DNA of 64,000 nt from Cryptosporangium minutisporangium (GTDB lineage Bacteria > Actinomycetota > Actinomycetes > Mycobacteriales > Cryptosporangiaceae): NCBI RefSeq assembly GCF_039536245.1, contig NZ_BAAAYN010000017.1, positions 123,801 to 187,800 on the forward strand, in the 5' to 3' direction. Under the pieces are notes generated by a model that was given only the letters and a program-made list of their open reading frames with translations, ran no database searches and was not told the origin of the DNA. Below, one piece after another: positions 7,899 to 19,091 of this stretch. Made by a program: the position numbers and the translations under genes. Each line of letters opens with the position of its first letter. Position 1 is the stretch's first letter.

Positions 7899-9566
7899 AT
7901 GCGCCGCGGCATCGGTTTCACGCTCATCTGTCTCGGCCTTTTCCTCGCCGTCCTCGGTGGAGCGATTCGGTACTGGGCCCACGAACGGCTCGTGGTGGTG
8001 CCGATCGACCTCTACAACACCCTCGACCTACCCGGCCGAGCAACCTACCTGGACATGACGACGGTCAAGGAGAAGACCGCGGACGTCGTCGCCAGGCAGA
8101 CGATCCGCGCCGACGTCGACGCGAGCTCCGACCGGGTACTGGTCGCGGACCTCTCGCAGGTGATCTCCACCACGGACGGTCAGTTCATCCGGGCCAGCGT
8201 CGAGCGGGCCGCGATCGACCGGCGGACCGGCGTCGCGGTCAACTGCTGCGGCGAGATGGTGGAGCAGAAGCCCGCACGGCACGACGGCTACCTGTTCAAG
8301 CTGCCGTTCGACACACCGCAGAGCGACTTGGTGCTCTGGGACAGCACGACGGCGTCCGCGAACCCCGCTCGGTTCGAGGGCACGGACGTGATCGCTGGTC
8401 ACCGGGTGCAGAAGTACGTCACGAACGTCCCCGGCCAGCAGATTCGCACGCAGCCCGACAGCGGCCTGCTGGTGGGCGAGTCCCGCACGTTCGACGCTCC
8501 GGTATGGAACACGAGCACGAAGACGCTCTGGGTGGAGCCGGTCACCGGAACGCCGCTCGCGGTCGAGCTGAAGACCCGGACGACGCTGCGGAACTCCCGC
8601 GGGCAGGACAAGGTGACGGTCTTCGCGGCGACGCTGCGGACGGATCGCGCGAATCTGGCCCCCGAGACGCTCGCGCTGGTCGAGGACAGCAAGCGCCGGA
8701 TCGGACTCGTCCGGCAGGCACCACCGCTGGCGCTGGGTGCCGGTGCGACGCTCGCCGCGCTCGGCGTCGGGCTGCTGCTCCTGCGTCGCCGGCCGACCTC
8801 GACCGCGAAACACGCACCGGTCAGCCCCGCCGTGCCCGCGGGTCGTCTCGCGCTGGAGCCCGCCCGATCGGGCCGGCCCGAGTCCGCGCGGCCAACCGCC
8901 GAACCGCCTGCTCAGCGACGTCGCCCTGAGTACGGGCGGCCGGAAGGGCAGGAGCGGGGCCGACGCGCTACCGAGCAACGGCGCAGCGGTCGCCACGCGA
9001 CCGGCGAATTCGCGGTTCCGGCGGCGCTCCGTCCCGGCGTCGAATCTCCGCGACGGCCACCGCAGGAGGTGCGGCCGTCGTGGGACGAGATCGGCCCCGG
9101 CCGTCCGGTGTCGCCGGCACCGGTGGCCGACCGGCCGCTGAGCCGCTACATCCGGCCCTATCTGGACGGTGACACCGGCGCTCACCGGCGTCCGGACCTC
9201 GGCCACGACCCGGTGGGCGAGCGCACCGGCAGTCATCGGGCGCCGGACCTCGACGGGGACACCGGTACCCACCGGCTTCCGGAACTCCCCCGGGAGGGTC
9301 GCCGTCGGGCGGCACCGGGCCCGGACGACGAGTGGTTCACCCAGATCCGACCGGAGGGCCTGGGCAGGCACGGGCGGCTCGATCCGGCGGACTGGTCACC
9401 GGCGTCCACGAGCGACCGACCCGCCACGCCCAGGTCGGACCAGGGCGCGCCGGCCGACCGCTCGCTCACCGACCTTCTGTCGGCCGACCGCGACGCGGCG
9501 GACGCGCCACCGCCCGTGGTCCCGCCCCGGCGCACGCAACGACGCCGGTACCCCGACGGCTGGTAG
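7899..9566 (+). CDS. PorA-like envelope protein (DUF3068) with disordered tail
   Basis: 555 residues. N-terminal membrane anchor at about 5-25 (GFTLICLGLFLAVLGGAI), a large extracytoplasmic beta-rich DUF3068 domain at about 30-265, a second membrane segment at about 275-295 (LALGAGATLAALGVGLLLL), then some 260 residues of Arg/Pro/Gly-rich low complexity. The tail has imperfect repeats of the form DGDTGxHRxPxL (about residues 422-465). DUF3068 proteins are annotated as porin PorA family, but the two-TM topology suggests a membrane-anchored protein. The start has GGGGGAA five bases upstream. It converges with the pfpI gene with only 3 bp between stops. Confidence 0.8.
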   Translation: MRRGIGFTLICLGLFLAVLGGAIRYWAHERLVVVPIDLYNTLDLPGRATYLDMTTVKEKTADVVARQTIRADVDASSDRVLVADLSQVISTTDGQFIRASVERAAIDRRTGVAVNCCGEMVEQKPARHDGYLFKLPFDTPQSDLVLWDSTTASANPARFEGTDVIAGHRVQKYVTNVPGQQIRTQPDSGLLVGESRTFDAPVWNTSTKTLWVEPVTGTPLAVELKTRTTLRNSRGQDKVTVFAATLRTDRANLAPETLALVEDSKRRIGLVRQAPPLALGAGATLAALGVGLLLLRRRPTSTAKHAPVSPAVPAGRLALEPARSGRPESARPTAEPPAQRRRPEYGRPEGQERGRRATEQRRSGRHATGEFAVPAALRPGVESPRRPPQEVRPSWDEIGPGRPVSPAPVADRPLSRYIRPYLDGDTGAHRRPDLGHDPVGERTGSHRAPDLDGDTGTHRLPELPREGRRRAAPGPDDEWFTQIRPEGLGRHGRLDPADWSPASTSDRPATPRSDQGAPADRSLTDLLSADRDAADAPPPVVPPRRTQRRRYPDGW

Positions 9567-9569
9567 GGA

Positions 9570-10115
9570 TCAGACCGCTGCCCGGACCAACTCCAGAACC
9601 TTCGCGCAGAACGCAGGCAGATCGTCCGGCTTCCGGCTGGTGACCAGCGTGCCGTCGACCACGACCTCCTGGTCGACCCACTCGGCACCGGCGTTGCGGA
9701 AGTCGGTCTGCAGGCTGGGCCAGGAGGTGAGCGTCCGTCCGGACACGACACCGGCCTCGATCAGCACCCAGCCGCCGTGACAGATCACGCCGACCGGCTT
9801 GCCTGCCGCGAAGAAGCCCTTAACGAAGTTCACAGCTCGCTCGTCCGCACGGACGAAGTCCCCATTGGCCACTCCGCCGGGCAGCACGAGCGCTGCGTAG
9901 TCGTCCGCGTTCACCGCGTCCAAGTTGTGGTCGACCTGACGGGTGTCGCCGTGGTCGAGGTGGTTGAAGGCCTGGATCTTCCCGGCGGAGAGCGAGATCA
10001 GTTCGGGGCGACCGCCGGCGTCGCTGATCGCGGACCACGGTTGGTCGAGTTCTACCTGCTCGACGCCGTCCGTAGCGACGAATGCGATCCGGGCGCCGTT
10101 CAATTGCGTAGCCAT
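9570..10115 (-). CDS. DJ-1/PfpI family protein
   Basis: 181 residues with the PfpI fold. The acidic residue is in DGVEQVEL, the nucleophile elbow is GVICHGGWVL (Cys followed by His as in PfpI/YhbO), and DDYAALVLPGGVANGDF matches the strand and loop around the active site. Family members act as glyoxalases/deglycases or stress chaperones. The ATG at 10115 is preferred over an upstream in-frame start because GGAAGG sits at the right distance. Confidence 0.88.
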   Translation of the reverse strand: MATQLNGARIAFVATDGVEQVELDQPWSAISDAGGRPELISLSAGKIQAFNHLDHGDTRQVDHNLDAVNADDYAALVLPGGVANGDFVRADERAVNFVKGFFAAGKPVGVICHGGWVLIEAGVVSGRTLTSWPSLQTDFRNAGAEWVDQEVVVDGTLVTSRKPDDLPAFCAKVLELVRAAV

Positions 10116-10370
10116 CGTCAGCCTTCCGTCGTCTTTGTTACCCAGTGCTGACGGCACCGGATGGCCGGAAATTCACAGCCACCCGCTGGCGATTGCCCTC
10201 CGATAGGCCGATCAAACGGTGTTCGCGCTCGCCGTTGCTGACCGTTCTCGGAACGCAGATTAAATTCGGCGATAGCGCAGAGTTGTACTCGTCCCTCGAC
10301 CGGCCGGAGAGATCATCCGAACGGACCAGGGCGCTTGACGGTGGCGACTCGAGGTCCGAGGCTGGGGTGC

Positions 10371-10538
10371 ATGAGCACACCTCTAGTTTTGACCCTCTTC
10401 ACCGCGCTGACTGTCGCGGTTATCGCGGGCATCATGGGTGCGGCGATGTGGGGTCGCAAGCGCTCGAACGACGAGGAGTTCGAGCCTGCCTACGAGGGCC
10501 GCTACGAAGGCTCCAGCATCTTCGACGAGGTGCACTAG
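10371..10538 (+). CDS. 55-residue single-pass membrane protein
   Basis: Small protein MSTPLVLTLFTALTVAVIAG... with one membrane segment (about 4-27), then a basic stop-transfer GRKRSN and an acidic tail (DEEFEPAYEGRYEG). GAGG lies upstream of the ATG at 10371. The frame is open with actinobacterial codon bias. It converges with glpD (23-bp gap). No function is recognised. The 255 bp between it and pfpI are less GC-rich and hold no other gene. Confidence 0.6.
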   Translation: MSTPLVLTLFTALTVAVIAGIMGAAMWGRKRSNDEEFEPAYEGRYEGSSIFDEVH

Positions 10539-10561
10539 CTCCCTGCGCCCCTCCCGGGCCG

Positions 10562-12304
10562 TCAGGGCCTGGTGGAAGGCTTGCGAACGTCCGGAGCACC
10601 GAGCCGGGCGGCATCCGCGGTCCGGTCGTCGGGCATCCGCTGCGACTCCCGCTCCGCCAGCACCCGCGCCCGGTAGTGCTCCACTTCACGTCGCCGGGTC
10701 GCGGCGTCCCACCCGAGCACCGGAGCGAGCACGTCGGCGACGTCCTCCACCGAGTCGAGCCCCCGATGGGCCGTCTCGATCGAGATCCGGGTGCGCCGCG
10801 TCAGCACGTCTTCGAGGTGCAACGCCCCTTCGTGGGAGGCGGCGTACGCGATCTCGGCCGCGAGGTACTCGGGCGCGCCGACCACCGGCCGCCCCAGCCG
10901 CGGGTTCACGTCGATGCTTTCGAGCAGCTCAGCGGTGAGCGACCCGTACCGCTCCAGCAGGTGTTCGATGGCCCCGACCGTCAGCCCGTGCCGCCGCGCG
11001 AGATCGGCACGGTTCGCCCACACCGCAGCGAACCCGTCCGCGCCGATCAGCGGGATGTCCTGGGTACGGCTCTCCGGCACGTCGTGCAGCCGGCGTGCGG
11101 CCTTGTCGATGACGTCCGCCGCCATCACCCGGTACGTCGTGTACTTACCGCCGGCCACCAGCATCAGCCCGAGCATCGGCTCAACCACCGCGTGCTCCCG
11201 GGACAGCTTCGACGTCGCCTCGACCTCGCCCGCCAGCAGCGGACGCAGCCCGGCGTAGACGCCCTCGATGTCCTCGTGGGTGATCGGGCGCTCCAGCACC
11301 GCGTTCACGTGGTCGAGGATGTAGTCGATGTCGACGCTGGAGGCGGCCGGATGTGCCCGGTCGAGGTCCCAGTCGGTGTCGGTGGTGCCGATGATCCAGT
11401 GCCCGCCCCAGGGAATGACGAACAGCACCGACTTCTCGGTACGCAGGATGAGCCCGACGTCGCCCGAGATGACCGAGCGCGGCACGACGAGGTGGACGCC
11501 CTTGCTGGCCCGCACCCGCAGACCGGGGCGCTCGTGCAGCATCTCGGAGAGATCGTCGCTCCACACCCCGGTCGCCGCGACGACCGTGCGCGCGCGCACC
11601 TCGAACTCCTCTTCGCTCTCCAGGTCACGTACCTGGACGCCGACCACCTCGCGCGCGTTGCGGATCAGGCCGACCACCCGGGCGCTGGTGGCGGCAACCG
11701 CGCCGTAGGACGCCGCAGTGCGGGCCAGCGTCAGCACGAACCGGGCGTCGTCCACGTGACCGTCGTAGTACCGGATCGCGCCGACCAGGGCGTCCCGACG
11801 GAGGCCGGGGAACAGGCGACGCGCCCCGGTACGGGTCAGGTGCTGGTGCCGGGGCAGGCCGCGGGAGGTGCCGAGGATCGAGCCGAGCGTGTCGTAGAGC
11901 GCGACACCGGCGCCGTAGTAGAGCCGCTGCCAGCCGCGGTGCTCCAGCGGCAGCAGGAACGGCGTCGGCCGTACCAGGTGCGGCGCGAGCGTGGTCAGCA
12001 GCCGGCCGCGCTCCTCCAGCGCCTCCCGGACCAGCCCGAAGTTCAGCTGCTCCAGATACCGCAGCCCACCGTGGATGAGCTTGCTCGACCGGCTGGACGT
12101 CCCGGCCGCGTAGTCCCGCGCCTCGACGAGCGCGACCGAGAGGCCGCGGCTGGCGGCGTCGAGCGCTGCTCCGGCGCCGGTGACGCCACCGCCGATCACG
12201 ACGACGTCGAACGTCTCGGTACGTAGCCGCTCCATCGCGGCGGCGCGCTGCTGCGGTCCGAGCTGGCTGGCGGCGAAGCGGGACACCTGAGGATCACGGC
12301 TCAC
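10562..12304 (-). CDS. glpD: Glycerol-3-phosphate dehydrogenase (FAD, aerobic)
   Basis: 580-residue GlpD, oxidising sn-glycerol-3-phosphate to dihydroxyacetone phosphate and feeding electrons to the quinone pool. The FAD-binding strand is DVVVIGGGVTGAGAALDAA near residue 30, followed by VALVEARDYAAGTSSRSSKL and IHGGLRYLEQ, typical of GlpD. The C-terminal DAO-C helical domain includes RRTRISIETAHRG. The GTG at 12304 (VSRDPQVSRF) is chosen because upstream residues of the longer frame are low complexity. No glpF or glpK is adjacent. Confidence 0.93.
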   Translation of the reverse strand: MSRDPQVSRFAASQLGPQQRAAAMERLRTETFDVVVIGGGVTGAGAALDAASRGLSVALVEARDYAAGTSSRSSKLIHGGLRYLEQLNFGLVREALEERGRLLTTLAPHLVRPTPFLLPLEHRGWQRLYYGAGVALYDTLGSILGTSRGLPRHQHLTRTGARRLFPGLRRDALVGAIRYYDGHVDDARFVLTLARTAASYGAVAATSARVVGLIRNAREVVGVQVRDLESEEEFEVRARTVVAATGVWSDDLSEMLHERPGLRVRASKGVHLVVPRSVISGDVGLILRTEKSVLFVIPWGGHWIIGTTDTDWDLDRAHPAASSVDIDYILDHVNAVLERPITHEDIEGVYAGLRPLLAGEVEATSKLSREHAVVEPMLGLMLVAGGKYTTYRVMAADVIDKAARRLHDVPESRTQDIPLIGADGFAAVWANRADLARRHGLTVGAIEHLLERYGSLTAELLESIDVNPRLGRPVVGAPEYLAAEIAYAASHEGALHLEDVLTRRTRISIETAHRGLDSVEDVADVLAPVLGWDAATRRREVEHYRARVLAERESQRMPDDRTADAARLGAPDVRKPSTRP

Positions 12305-12394
12305 TACTCCACGGTACGTCCCGCTCCTGGTGGGCCGCCCGGCAGACCAGGGTGAGTCCGGTTGCTGTTCAGCGCCGGAGGATACGGTGCGCGC

Positions 12395-14815
12395 ATGCAG
12401 CCCCACACCCCTGCCGCCGGCGGTGTTCCCCGCTGGGTCGCGCCCACCCTGGTTTCGCTGGCCGGAGTATGGGCCGTCGCGGTCACCGCGATCGGGCAAC
12501 CGGTCGCGTGGGGGCTCGAAGAGGTACTGGTCATTTCCGGGTTCGACCCGCCGGGAGCGTACTGGCCGGGGCTGACCGTCCTGACCGCCCTGCTGTCCGG
12601 CGCACCGGCGGCGCTGGCGTGGCTGCTGGTCAAGCGTCCGGTGATCGCAGGTGTGGCACGCGCGTGGACGCTTGCGGCCGGCTGCGCTGCGCTGATCGGC
12701 CTCGTGCGGATCGTGCCGTGGTCGGCGGGCGACACCGCGGTCGGCCTGCTGGAGGCGCTCGTCGCGCTGGTGCTGGCCTTCCTGTTGCGGCGCCGGTGGC
12801 GCCCGGCGGAGACGGCTTCCGATCGCTCCCGGATCGGGGGCGTCGGCGCGCTCACCGCGACCGCGGCCGGGCTCGTCGTGCTGTTGCCGTGGTGGTGGGT
12901 GGGCGCGTTGGGCAGCCCGCTCGACGCGGTAGCGGCGGTGCTGGCCGCGGTGGCGCTCAGCGCGCTCGCGGTGCGACTGCGGCGGTCCGGTCCGGTCCGG
13001 CTGCCGGTGGGTGGTCCGATCGCGGGGCTAGTGCTGGATGCGCTGGTGGTGGCGGTCTCGCTCACGCTGATCGGGGGCGCCTTCGGCGCGCCGGGCGCTC
13101 AGCTGCTCCTGCTCGCGGTGCTGCCCGCGACGTGTCTGCTGGTGGCGTGTACGGATCCGGCCCGTCGCTTTGCGGACGCACTGCTGCTGGCCGCCGCAGC
13201 GTTCGGTCCGCTCGCACTGGTCGACGCGGAGGAGGTCACGCTTCTCCTGGTGCCCGGCGACGTTCCACGCTGGGCGGCGATCGGTGCGGGGCTGTCGGCG
13301 TGGCTGGCCCTGGTCGCCGGAGCCGTCGTCGCGCTCGTCCTGCTCCTGCGCGTCCGGCACACGCTCCGCCCGTCGGGGGCGGAGGCGGCGCCGGGAAGGG
13401 CGCGGGCGTCGATCCGCGGGGGTGCGGGGCGGCGAGTGCTCGCGGGCGCGTCGATCGTGGCGCTGGTCGCCGCGTCGGTGGCCCTCTGGGTCGGTCCCGG
13501 GCAGTCCGGCTTCCACGGTGACCGGCTGTTCGTGGTTCTGAAGAGCCAGGCCAACCTGACCGCGGTCGGCAACGGCACCACCGACCTCTCCGATCGACGC
13601 GGCACGGTCTACCGGACGCTGGTCGAGCACGCGCGGCGGACGCAGGCTCCCGTGCTCTCGGCGCTGGATCGCTTCGACCCGGACCCGACGTCGTACTACC
13701 TGGTCAACGCCGTGGAGGTCGACGACACACCGCTCGTGCGCGCGGCGCTGGCCGGTCGGGACGACGTCCTGTCGGTCCGGCCGAACCCCGAACTCCGGCC
13801 GATTCCGGGCGAGCCCGGCCCCGCCGCGCAGAACGTCCCGGCACCGACCACGACGCCCACCAACCTGCTGACGATCAAGGCACCCCAGGTGTGGGCGGAC
13901 GACGTCGACGGGCAAGGGGTCGTCGTCGGGATCTCCGACAGCGGTGTGGACGCCACCCATCCGACGCTGCGCGCCGGTTACCGCGGGGGCGCCGACAGTT
14001 GGTACGACCCGTGGTTCGGGACGACGTCCCCGCGCGACTCGAACGGCCACGGCACGCACACCGCGGCGAGCGCCGTCGGCAAGCAGGTGGGGGTGGCGCC
14101 GGGGGCGACTTGGGTGGGGTGCGCGAACCTCGCCCGGCCGCTCGGGAACCCGGCGTACTACCTGGGATGCCTGCAGTTCATGCTGGCGCCGTTCCCGACC
14201 GGCGGTGATCCGTTCGCCGACGGCAACCCGACCCGGGCCGCGGACGTGCTCAGCAACTCGTGGGGGTGCCCGGAATTGGAAGGCTGCGCGACCGAGACGC
14301 TCGAGCCGGCGGTCGACGCACTGAGCGCCGCGGGCGTCTTCGTCGTCGCGGCGGCCGGTAACACGGGGCCGCGCTGCGGTTCGCTCAGCGACCCGATCGG
14401 GCGGTACGACTCGGTCTTCACGGTCGGGGCGGTCGACGACGAGCGGAAGGTCGCGCCGTTCTCCAGTCGCGGACGGGTGCCGGGGGACGCGTCGGCGAAG
14501 CCCGATCTGGTCGCGCCGGGCGTCGACGTGCTCTCGGCGTGGCCGGGTGGCCGGTACGCCCGGCTGGACGGGACGTCGATGGCGACCCCACACGTGGCGG
14601 GGGTCGTGGCGCTGATGTGGCAGGCCGTCCCGGCCCTACGCGGGGACGTCGCGCGTACGGCGGCGCTGCTGCGGGCCAGCGCACAGGAGGCGACGCTCGG
14701 CCCGAGCGTCACGGTGTGCGGCGACAGCGAGCGCAACGTCATCGGCGCCGGTGCGGTGGACGCCGCAGCCGCGGTCACCCTGGCCCGCAAGTCCCAGTCG
14801 ACCCGCCCACGCTGA
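12395..14815 (+). CDS. Multi-pass membrane subtilase (S8 peptidase)
   Basis: 806 residues. The first ~360 residues are a series of about ten hydrophobic segments (for example WVAPTLVSLAGVWAVAV, LLEALVALVLAFLL). Next comes a region of about 95 residues that resembles an I9-type propeptide, then a subtilisin domain. The triad is visible: Asp515 in VVGISDSGVDATHPT, His552 in NGHGTHTAAS, Ser728 in GTSMATPHVAG, with the oxyanion Asn in VVAAAGNTGP. The protease is thus tethered outside the membrane by a large N-terminal domain, unlike mycosins, which have one C-terminal TM. No ESX genes are nearby. GGAGG lies 13 nt before the ATG. Substrate unknown. Confidence 0.85.
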   Translation: MQPHTPAAGGVPRWVAPTLVSLAGVWAVAVTAIGQPVAWGLEEVLVISGFDPPGAYWPGLTVLTALLSGAPAALAWLLVKRPVIAGVARAWTLAAGCAALIGLVRIVPWSAGDTAVGLLEALVALVLAFLLRRRWRPAETASDRSRIGGVGALTATAAGLVVLLPWWWVGALGSPLDAVAAVLAAVALSALAVRLRRSGPVRLPVGGPIAGLVLDALVVAVSLTLIGGAFGAPGAQLLLLAVLPATCLLVACTDPARRFADALLLAAAAFGPLALVDAEEVTLLLVPGDVPRWAAIGAGLSAWLALVAGAVVALVLLLRVRHTLRPSGAEAAPGRARASIRGGAGRRVLAGASIVALVAASVALWVGPGQSGFHGDRLFVVLKSQANLTAVGNGTTDLSDRRGTVYRTLVEHARRTQAPVLSALDRFDPDPTSYYLVNAVEVDDTPLVRAALAGRDDVLSVRPNPELRPIPGEPGPAAQNVPAPTTTPTNLLTIKAPQVWADDVDGQGVVVGISDSGVDATHPTLRAGYRGGADSWYDPWFGTTSPRDSNGHGTHTAASAVGKQVGVAPGATWVGCANLARPLGNPAYYLGCLQFMLAPFPTGGDPFADGNPTRAADVLSNSWGCPELEGCATETLEPAVDALSAAGVFVVAAAGNTGPRCGSLSDPIGRYDSVFTVGAVDDERKVAPFSSRGRVPGDASAKPDLVAPGVDVLSAWPGGRYARLDGTSMATPHVAGVVALMWQAVPALRGDVARTAALLRASAQEATLGPSVTVCGDSERNVIGAGAVDAAAAVTLARKSQSTRPR

Positions 14816-14834
14816 CCGGGGCTGGCGCGTCCGC

Positions 14835-14880
14835 ACGCGGAAGGGCGGGCCCGGGATATCCCGGGCCCGCCCTTCCGTGT
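14835..14880. terminator. Bidirectional terminator between subtilase and groEL
   Basis: Inverted repeat centred on GATATC (14855-14860), with arms of about 23 bp and a single G-U pair. It lies between two convergent genes and would stop both. A GCTAGCTAGCTAG tract follows. Confidence 0.8.
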
Positions 14881-14900
14881 GCTAGCTAGCTAGGCGGGAC

Positions 14901-16733
<1,833 letters not shown>

Positions 16734-16778
16734 CAAACGGGGAGCGGCGAGGAGGCCCACGGACATGCGTCACAGGCG

Positions 16779-16884
16779 CCGGGCCTCGTGCGGCGTCCCC
16801 GCGCGGGGGGACGCCGCCGGGCCTCGTGCGGCGTCCCCGCGCGGGGGGACGCCGCCGGGCCCCGTGCGGCGTCCCCCCGCGCGC
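16779..16884. repeat. 38-bp tandem palindromic repeat (2 full + 1 partial unit)
   Basis: GGGCC(T/C)CGTGCGGCGTCCCC starts at 16781, 16819 and 16857, giving an exact 38-bp period. The first two units are identical and each contains the self-complementary GGCGTCCCC ... GGGGACGCC with a 6-nt loop. The third unit is diverged and truncated. The array lies between the CIRCE sites and the cold-shock gene terminator and could form a row of hairpins or act as an insulator or slippage-derived element. Confidence 0.8.
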
Positions 16885-17021
16885 AGAATCCGACGACCCG
16901 TTCGGGAATCGGAGAAACGGCTTCCGAGTTCTTGCCGGACCGGACACCGTCGAATACGCGCCGGAATTCACCGTGCGGTTTCCCCACGCGTAAGGGTCGG
17001 CCTCGTCGACCGACAAAATCA

Positions 17022-17064
17022 GGCGGGGCCCGTTCCAGTCACACCCACCGGAACGGACCCCGCC
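17022..17064 (-). terminator. Terminator of the cold-shock gene
   Basis: 15-bp arms (17022-17036 and 17050-17064) with one mismatch and a 13-nt loop, just after the csp stop on the minus strand. The minus-strand transcript continues with a TTTT tract, so this looks like a classical intrinsic terminator. Confidence 0.75.
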
Positions 17065-17076
17065 GAAGTCTGTGAA

Positions 17077-17295
17077 CTAGGAGGTAGGTCCGCCGTTGAG
17101 CACCGTGACGTTTTCCGCCTGCGGACCCTTCGGACCCTGAGTGACCTGGAAGTCGACCCGCTGGCCGTCTTCGAGAGCCTTGTACCCGTCCATCATGATT
17201 GCCGAGTAGTGGACGAAGACATCAGCGCCGCCGTCGACAGCGATGAAGCCGTAGCCCTTCTCGGAGTTGAACCACTTGACAGTGCCCTGCGCCAC
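17077..17295 (-). CDS. csp: Cold-shock protein (CspA family)
   Basis: 72-residue single cold-shock domain, a single-stranded RNA/DNA-binding RNA chaperone. It has the RNP1-like GYGFIAV and RNP2-like VFVHYSAI motifs, and ends [13 protein letters not shown]. The start is GTG (17295) with GAAGGAAG upstream. The slightly unusual [12 protein letters not shown] stretch replaces the common FSAIQ(S/T)xGFK. Regulation through a long 5' leader is likely, since about 450 bp separate it from the next gene. Confidence 0.95.
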   Translation of the reverse strand: MAQGTVKWFNSEKGYGFIAVDGGADVFVHYSAIMMDGYKALEDGQRVDFQVTQGPKGPQAENVTVLNGGPTS

Positions 17296-17749
17296 TGTGC
17301 ACTTCCTTCACTGCTGTTGCCCGCGAGGACGCACTCCTTGACCATGCGCCCCGGGTCTTTCGTCCAAGAGCCCCGCACCGCACAAAGCACGAACACTGGC
17401 AAGAACGAACTACGACCGGTCAGGACGGTACCGGACCTCTAGGCAGTGCGAAAGTGACGCTCCGAAAAGGGCTGACTAACTGCGGAGCCTTCGACACTCG
17501 ATCAGATATCCCCGCCGCGATCCGCATTCCCGCGGGATATCCCACCAGCACTCCAGGGACCACCAGACCGGCCAGGACCAGCAGAACCAGCGGCCCCATA
17601 GATCTGAGTAAGAGCTATTCGGAAATACGCGCCCGGATTAATGCTCCTCGCGAATCGGCGCATTATTCGCACAGCTATATAGATATTTATCGTGTTACGA
17701 GAACGTTCGTCTAAATCGTCCTGGCGACGCACACTCCCGGTAACTGGCA
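17296..17749 (-). promoter_or_regulatory. Long csp upstream/leader region, including a doubtful 59-codon frame
   Basis: 454 bp with no clear gene. The stretch 17640-17700 is the most AT-rich part of this area (TATATAGATATTTATCG) and is a plausible csp promoter, implying a leader of several hundred nt. Within it a minus-strand frame, 17420-17599, could encode MGPLVLLVLAGLVVPGVLVG plus 39 further residues, with a signal-like start. It has no Shine-Dalgarno, and its second half loses G/C third-position bias and includes a TTA codon, so it is not called as a gene. Confidence 0.4.
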
Positions 17750-17786
17750 GACGGACGGCTCCGCGCGATACGCGGAGCCGCCCGTC
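17750..17786 (-). terminator. thrC terminator
   Basis: Arms 17750-17765 and 17771-17786 pair with a single A/C mismatch around a CGATA loop, 16 bp after the threonine synthase stop. Confidence 0.75.
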
Positions 17787-17801
17787 GACCAGCCGTGAAC
17801 G

Positions 17802-19079
17802 TCAGCTCAGCAAACCCGCCTCGCGCGCTCCGCGGAGGGACGGAGCGATCCGGTGCGTCGGGCCGACCTGGTTCTCCACCGCGTCCGCGGTCTTGAGCCC
17901 TTCGCCGGTGTTGAAGATGACGGTCTCGGCGTTCGGGTCCAGCTCGCCCGAGGCAACCAACTTCTTCAGCACCGCGACGGTCACGCCGCCCGCGGTCTCG
18001 CCGAAGATGCCGGTCGTCTCGGCCAGCAGCCGGATCCCGTCCCGGATCTCGTCGTCGCTGACCGCGGCGATCGAACCACCCGTTCGCCGGACCGCGTCGA
18101 GCACGTACGGGCCGTCGGCCGGGTTACCGATGTTCAGCGACTTGGCGATGCCGGTCGGCTTCACCGGGCGGACGACGTCGTGCCCCTCGGCGAACGCGGC
18201 GTACACCGGCGAGCACCCGGCCGACTGTGCGCCGAACACGCGCCAGGGGCTCTCCGCCACCAGGCCGCCCTTGATCAGCTCGCTGAACGCCTTGTCGATC
18301 TTCGTCAGCAGCGACCCGGAGGCGATCGGCACTACGACCTGCGCCGGCAGTCGCCAGCCGAGCTGCTCGGCCACCTCGTAGCCGAGCGTCTTCGAGCCCT
18401 CGGCGTAGTATGGCCGCACGTTCTGGTTGACGAACGCGGTGGACTCGAACGCCTCGTCTTCCTGCAACTCGCTGGTGAGCCGGTTGACGTCGTCGTAGCT
18501 GCCCTCGACCGCGACCAGGCGCGGGTTGTAGATCGCCGAGGCCAGGATCTTGCTGGGTTCCAGGTCGGACGGGATGAACACAGTGGCCTGCCAGCCCACG
18601 CGGGCGGCGTGCGCGGCCACCGAGTTGGCCAGGTTGCCGGTCGACGCGCAGGCGACGGCGTTGTAGCCGAGCCCCTTGGCGGCGGTGAGCGCTAGCGAGA
18701 CCACTCGGTCCTTGAACGAGTGGGTCGGGTTGGCCGAGTCGTCCTTCACCCAGAGCGGCGCGTTCAGGCCGATGGCCTCGGCCAGCCGGTCGGCGCGGAC
18801 CAGCGGCGTCAGGCCGGGGTTGAGCGTCACCCGGTCGTCCGGGTTCTGCCCGACCGGAAGGAGCGGCGCGTAACGCCAGATGTTCTGCGGACCCGCTTCG
18901 ATCTGCTCCCGGGTCACCGACGCGAGCGCGTCGGCGTCGTAGCCGACCTCCAGCGGGCCGAAACACTCCGCGCAGGCGTGCACCGCGATCAGCGGGAACT
19001 CGGCGCTGCAGTTGCGGCAGCGGAGCACTCGGGCAGGGCTGGAGGAAGCAGTGTTCAGGGCACCGAGCAGCGACGTCAT
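17802..19079 (-). CDS. thrC: Threonine synthase
   Basis: 425-residue PLP enzyme converting O-phosphohomoserine to threonine. An N-terminal zinc-ribbon-like CRNC ... CAEC pair (residues about 21-39) precedes the catalytic domain. The PLP lysine is in NPTHSFKDRVVSLAL, the substrate loop is ACASTGNLANS, and the phosphate-binding turn is SGSLLTK. This is the long threonine synthase class with the rubredoxin-like head. Its 5' leader is a SAM riboswitch whose closing stem overlaps the GAGG Shine-Dalgarno. The adjacent Spo0M gene is unrelated. Confidence 0.95.
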   Translation of the reverse strand: MTSLLGALNTASSSPARVLRCRNCSAEFPLIAVHACAECFGPLEVGYDADALASVTREQIEAGPQNIWRYAPLLPVGQNPDDRVTLNPGLTPLVRADRLAEAIGLNAPLWVKDDSANPTHSFKDRVVSLALTAAKGLGYNAVACASTGNLANSVAAHAARVGWQATVFIPSDLEPSKILASAIYNPRLVAVEGSYDDVNRLTSELQEDEAFESTAFVNQNVRPYYAEGSKTLGYEVAEQLGWRLPAQVVVPIASGSLLTKIDKAFSELIKGGLVAESPWRVFGAQSAGCSPVYAAFAEGHDVVRPVKPTGIAKSLNIGNPADGPYVLDAVRRTGGSIAAVSDDEIRDGIRLLAETTGIFGETAGGVTVAVLKKLVASGELDPNAETVIFNTGEGLKTADAVENQVGPTHRIAPSLRGAREAGLLS

Positions 19080-19091
19080 AGCGAGGCTTAC

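Noticed and set aside
9422-9566. Separate gene for the repetitive tail of the PorA-like protein
   Set aside because: The frame is continuous from the membrane domain with the same codon bias; no internal ribosome site.
16779-16884. CRISPR-like array
   Set aside because: Units are contiguous with no variable spacers and only 2.7 copies; a simple tandem palindrome repeat.
17420-17599. 59-codon minus-strand frame in the csp leader
   Set aside because: Signal-like N-terminus but no Shine-Dalgarno, loss of codon bias in the second half and a TTA codon.
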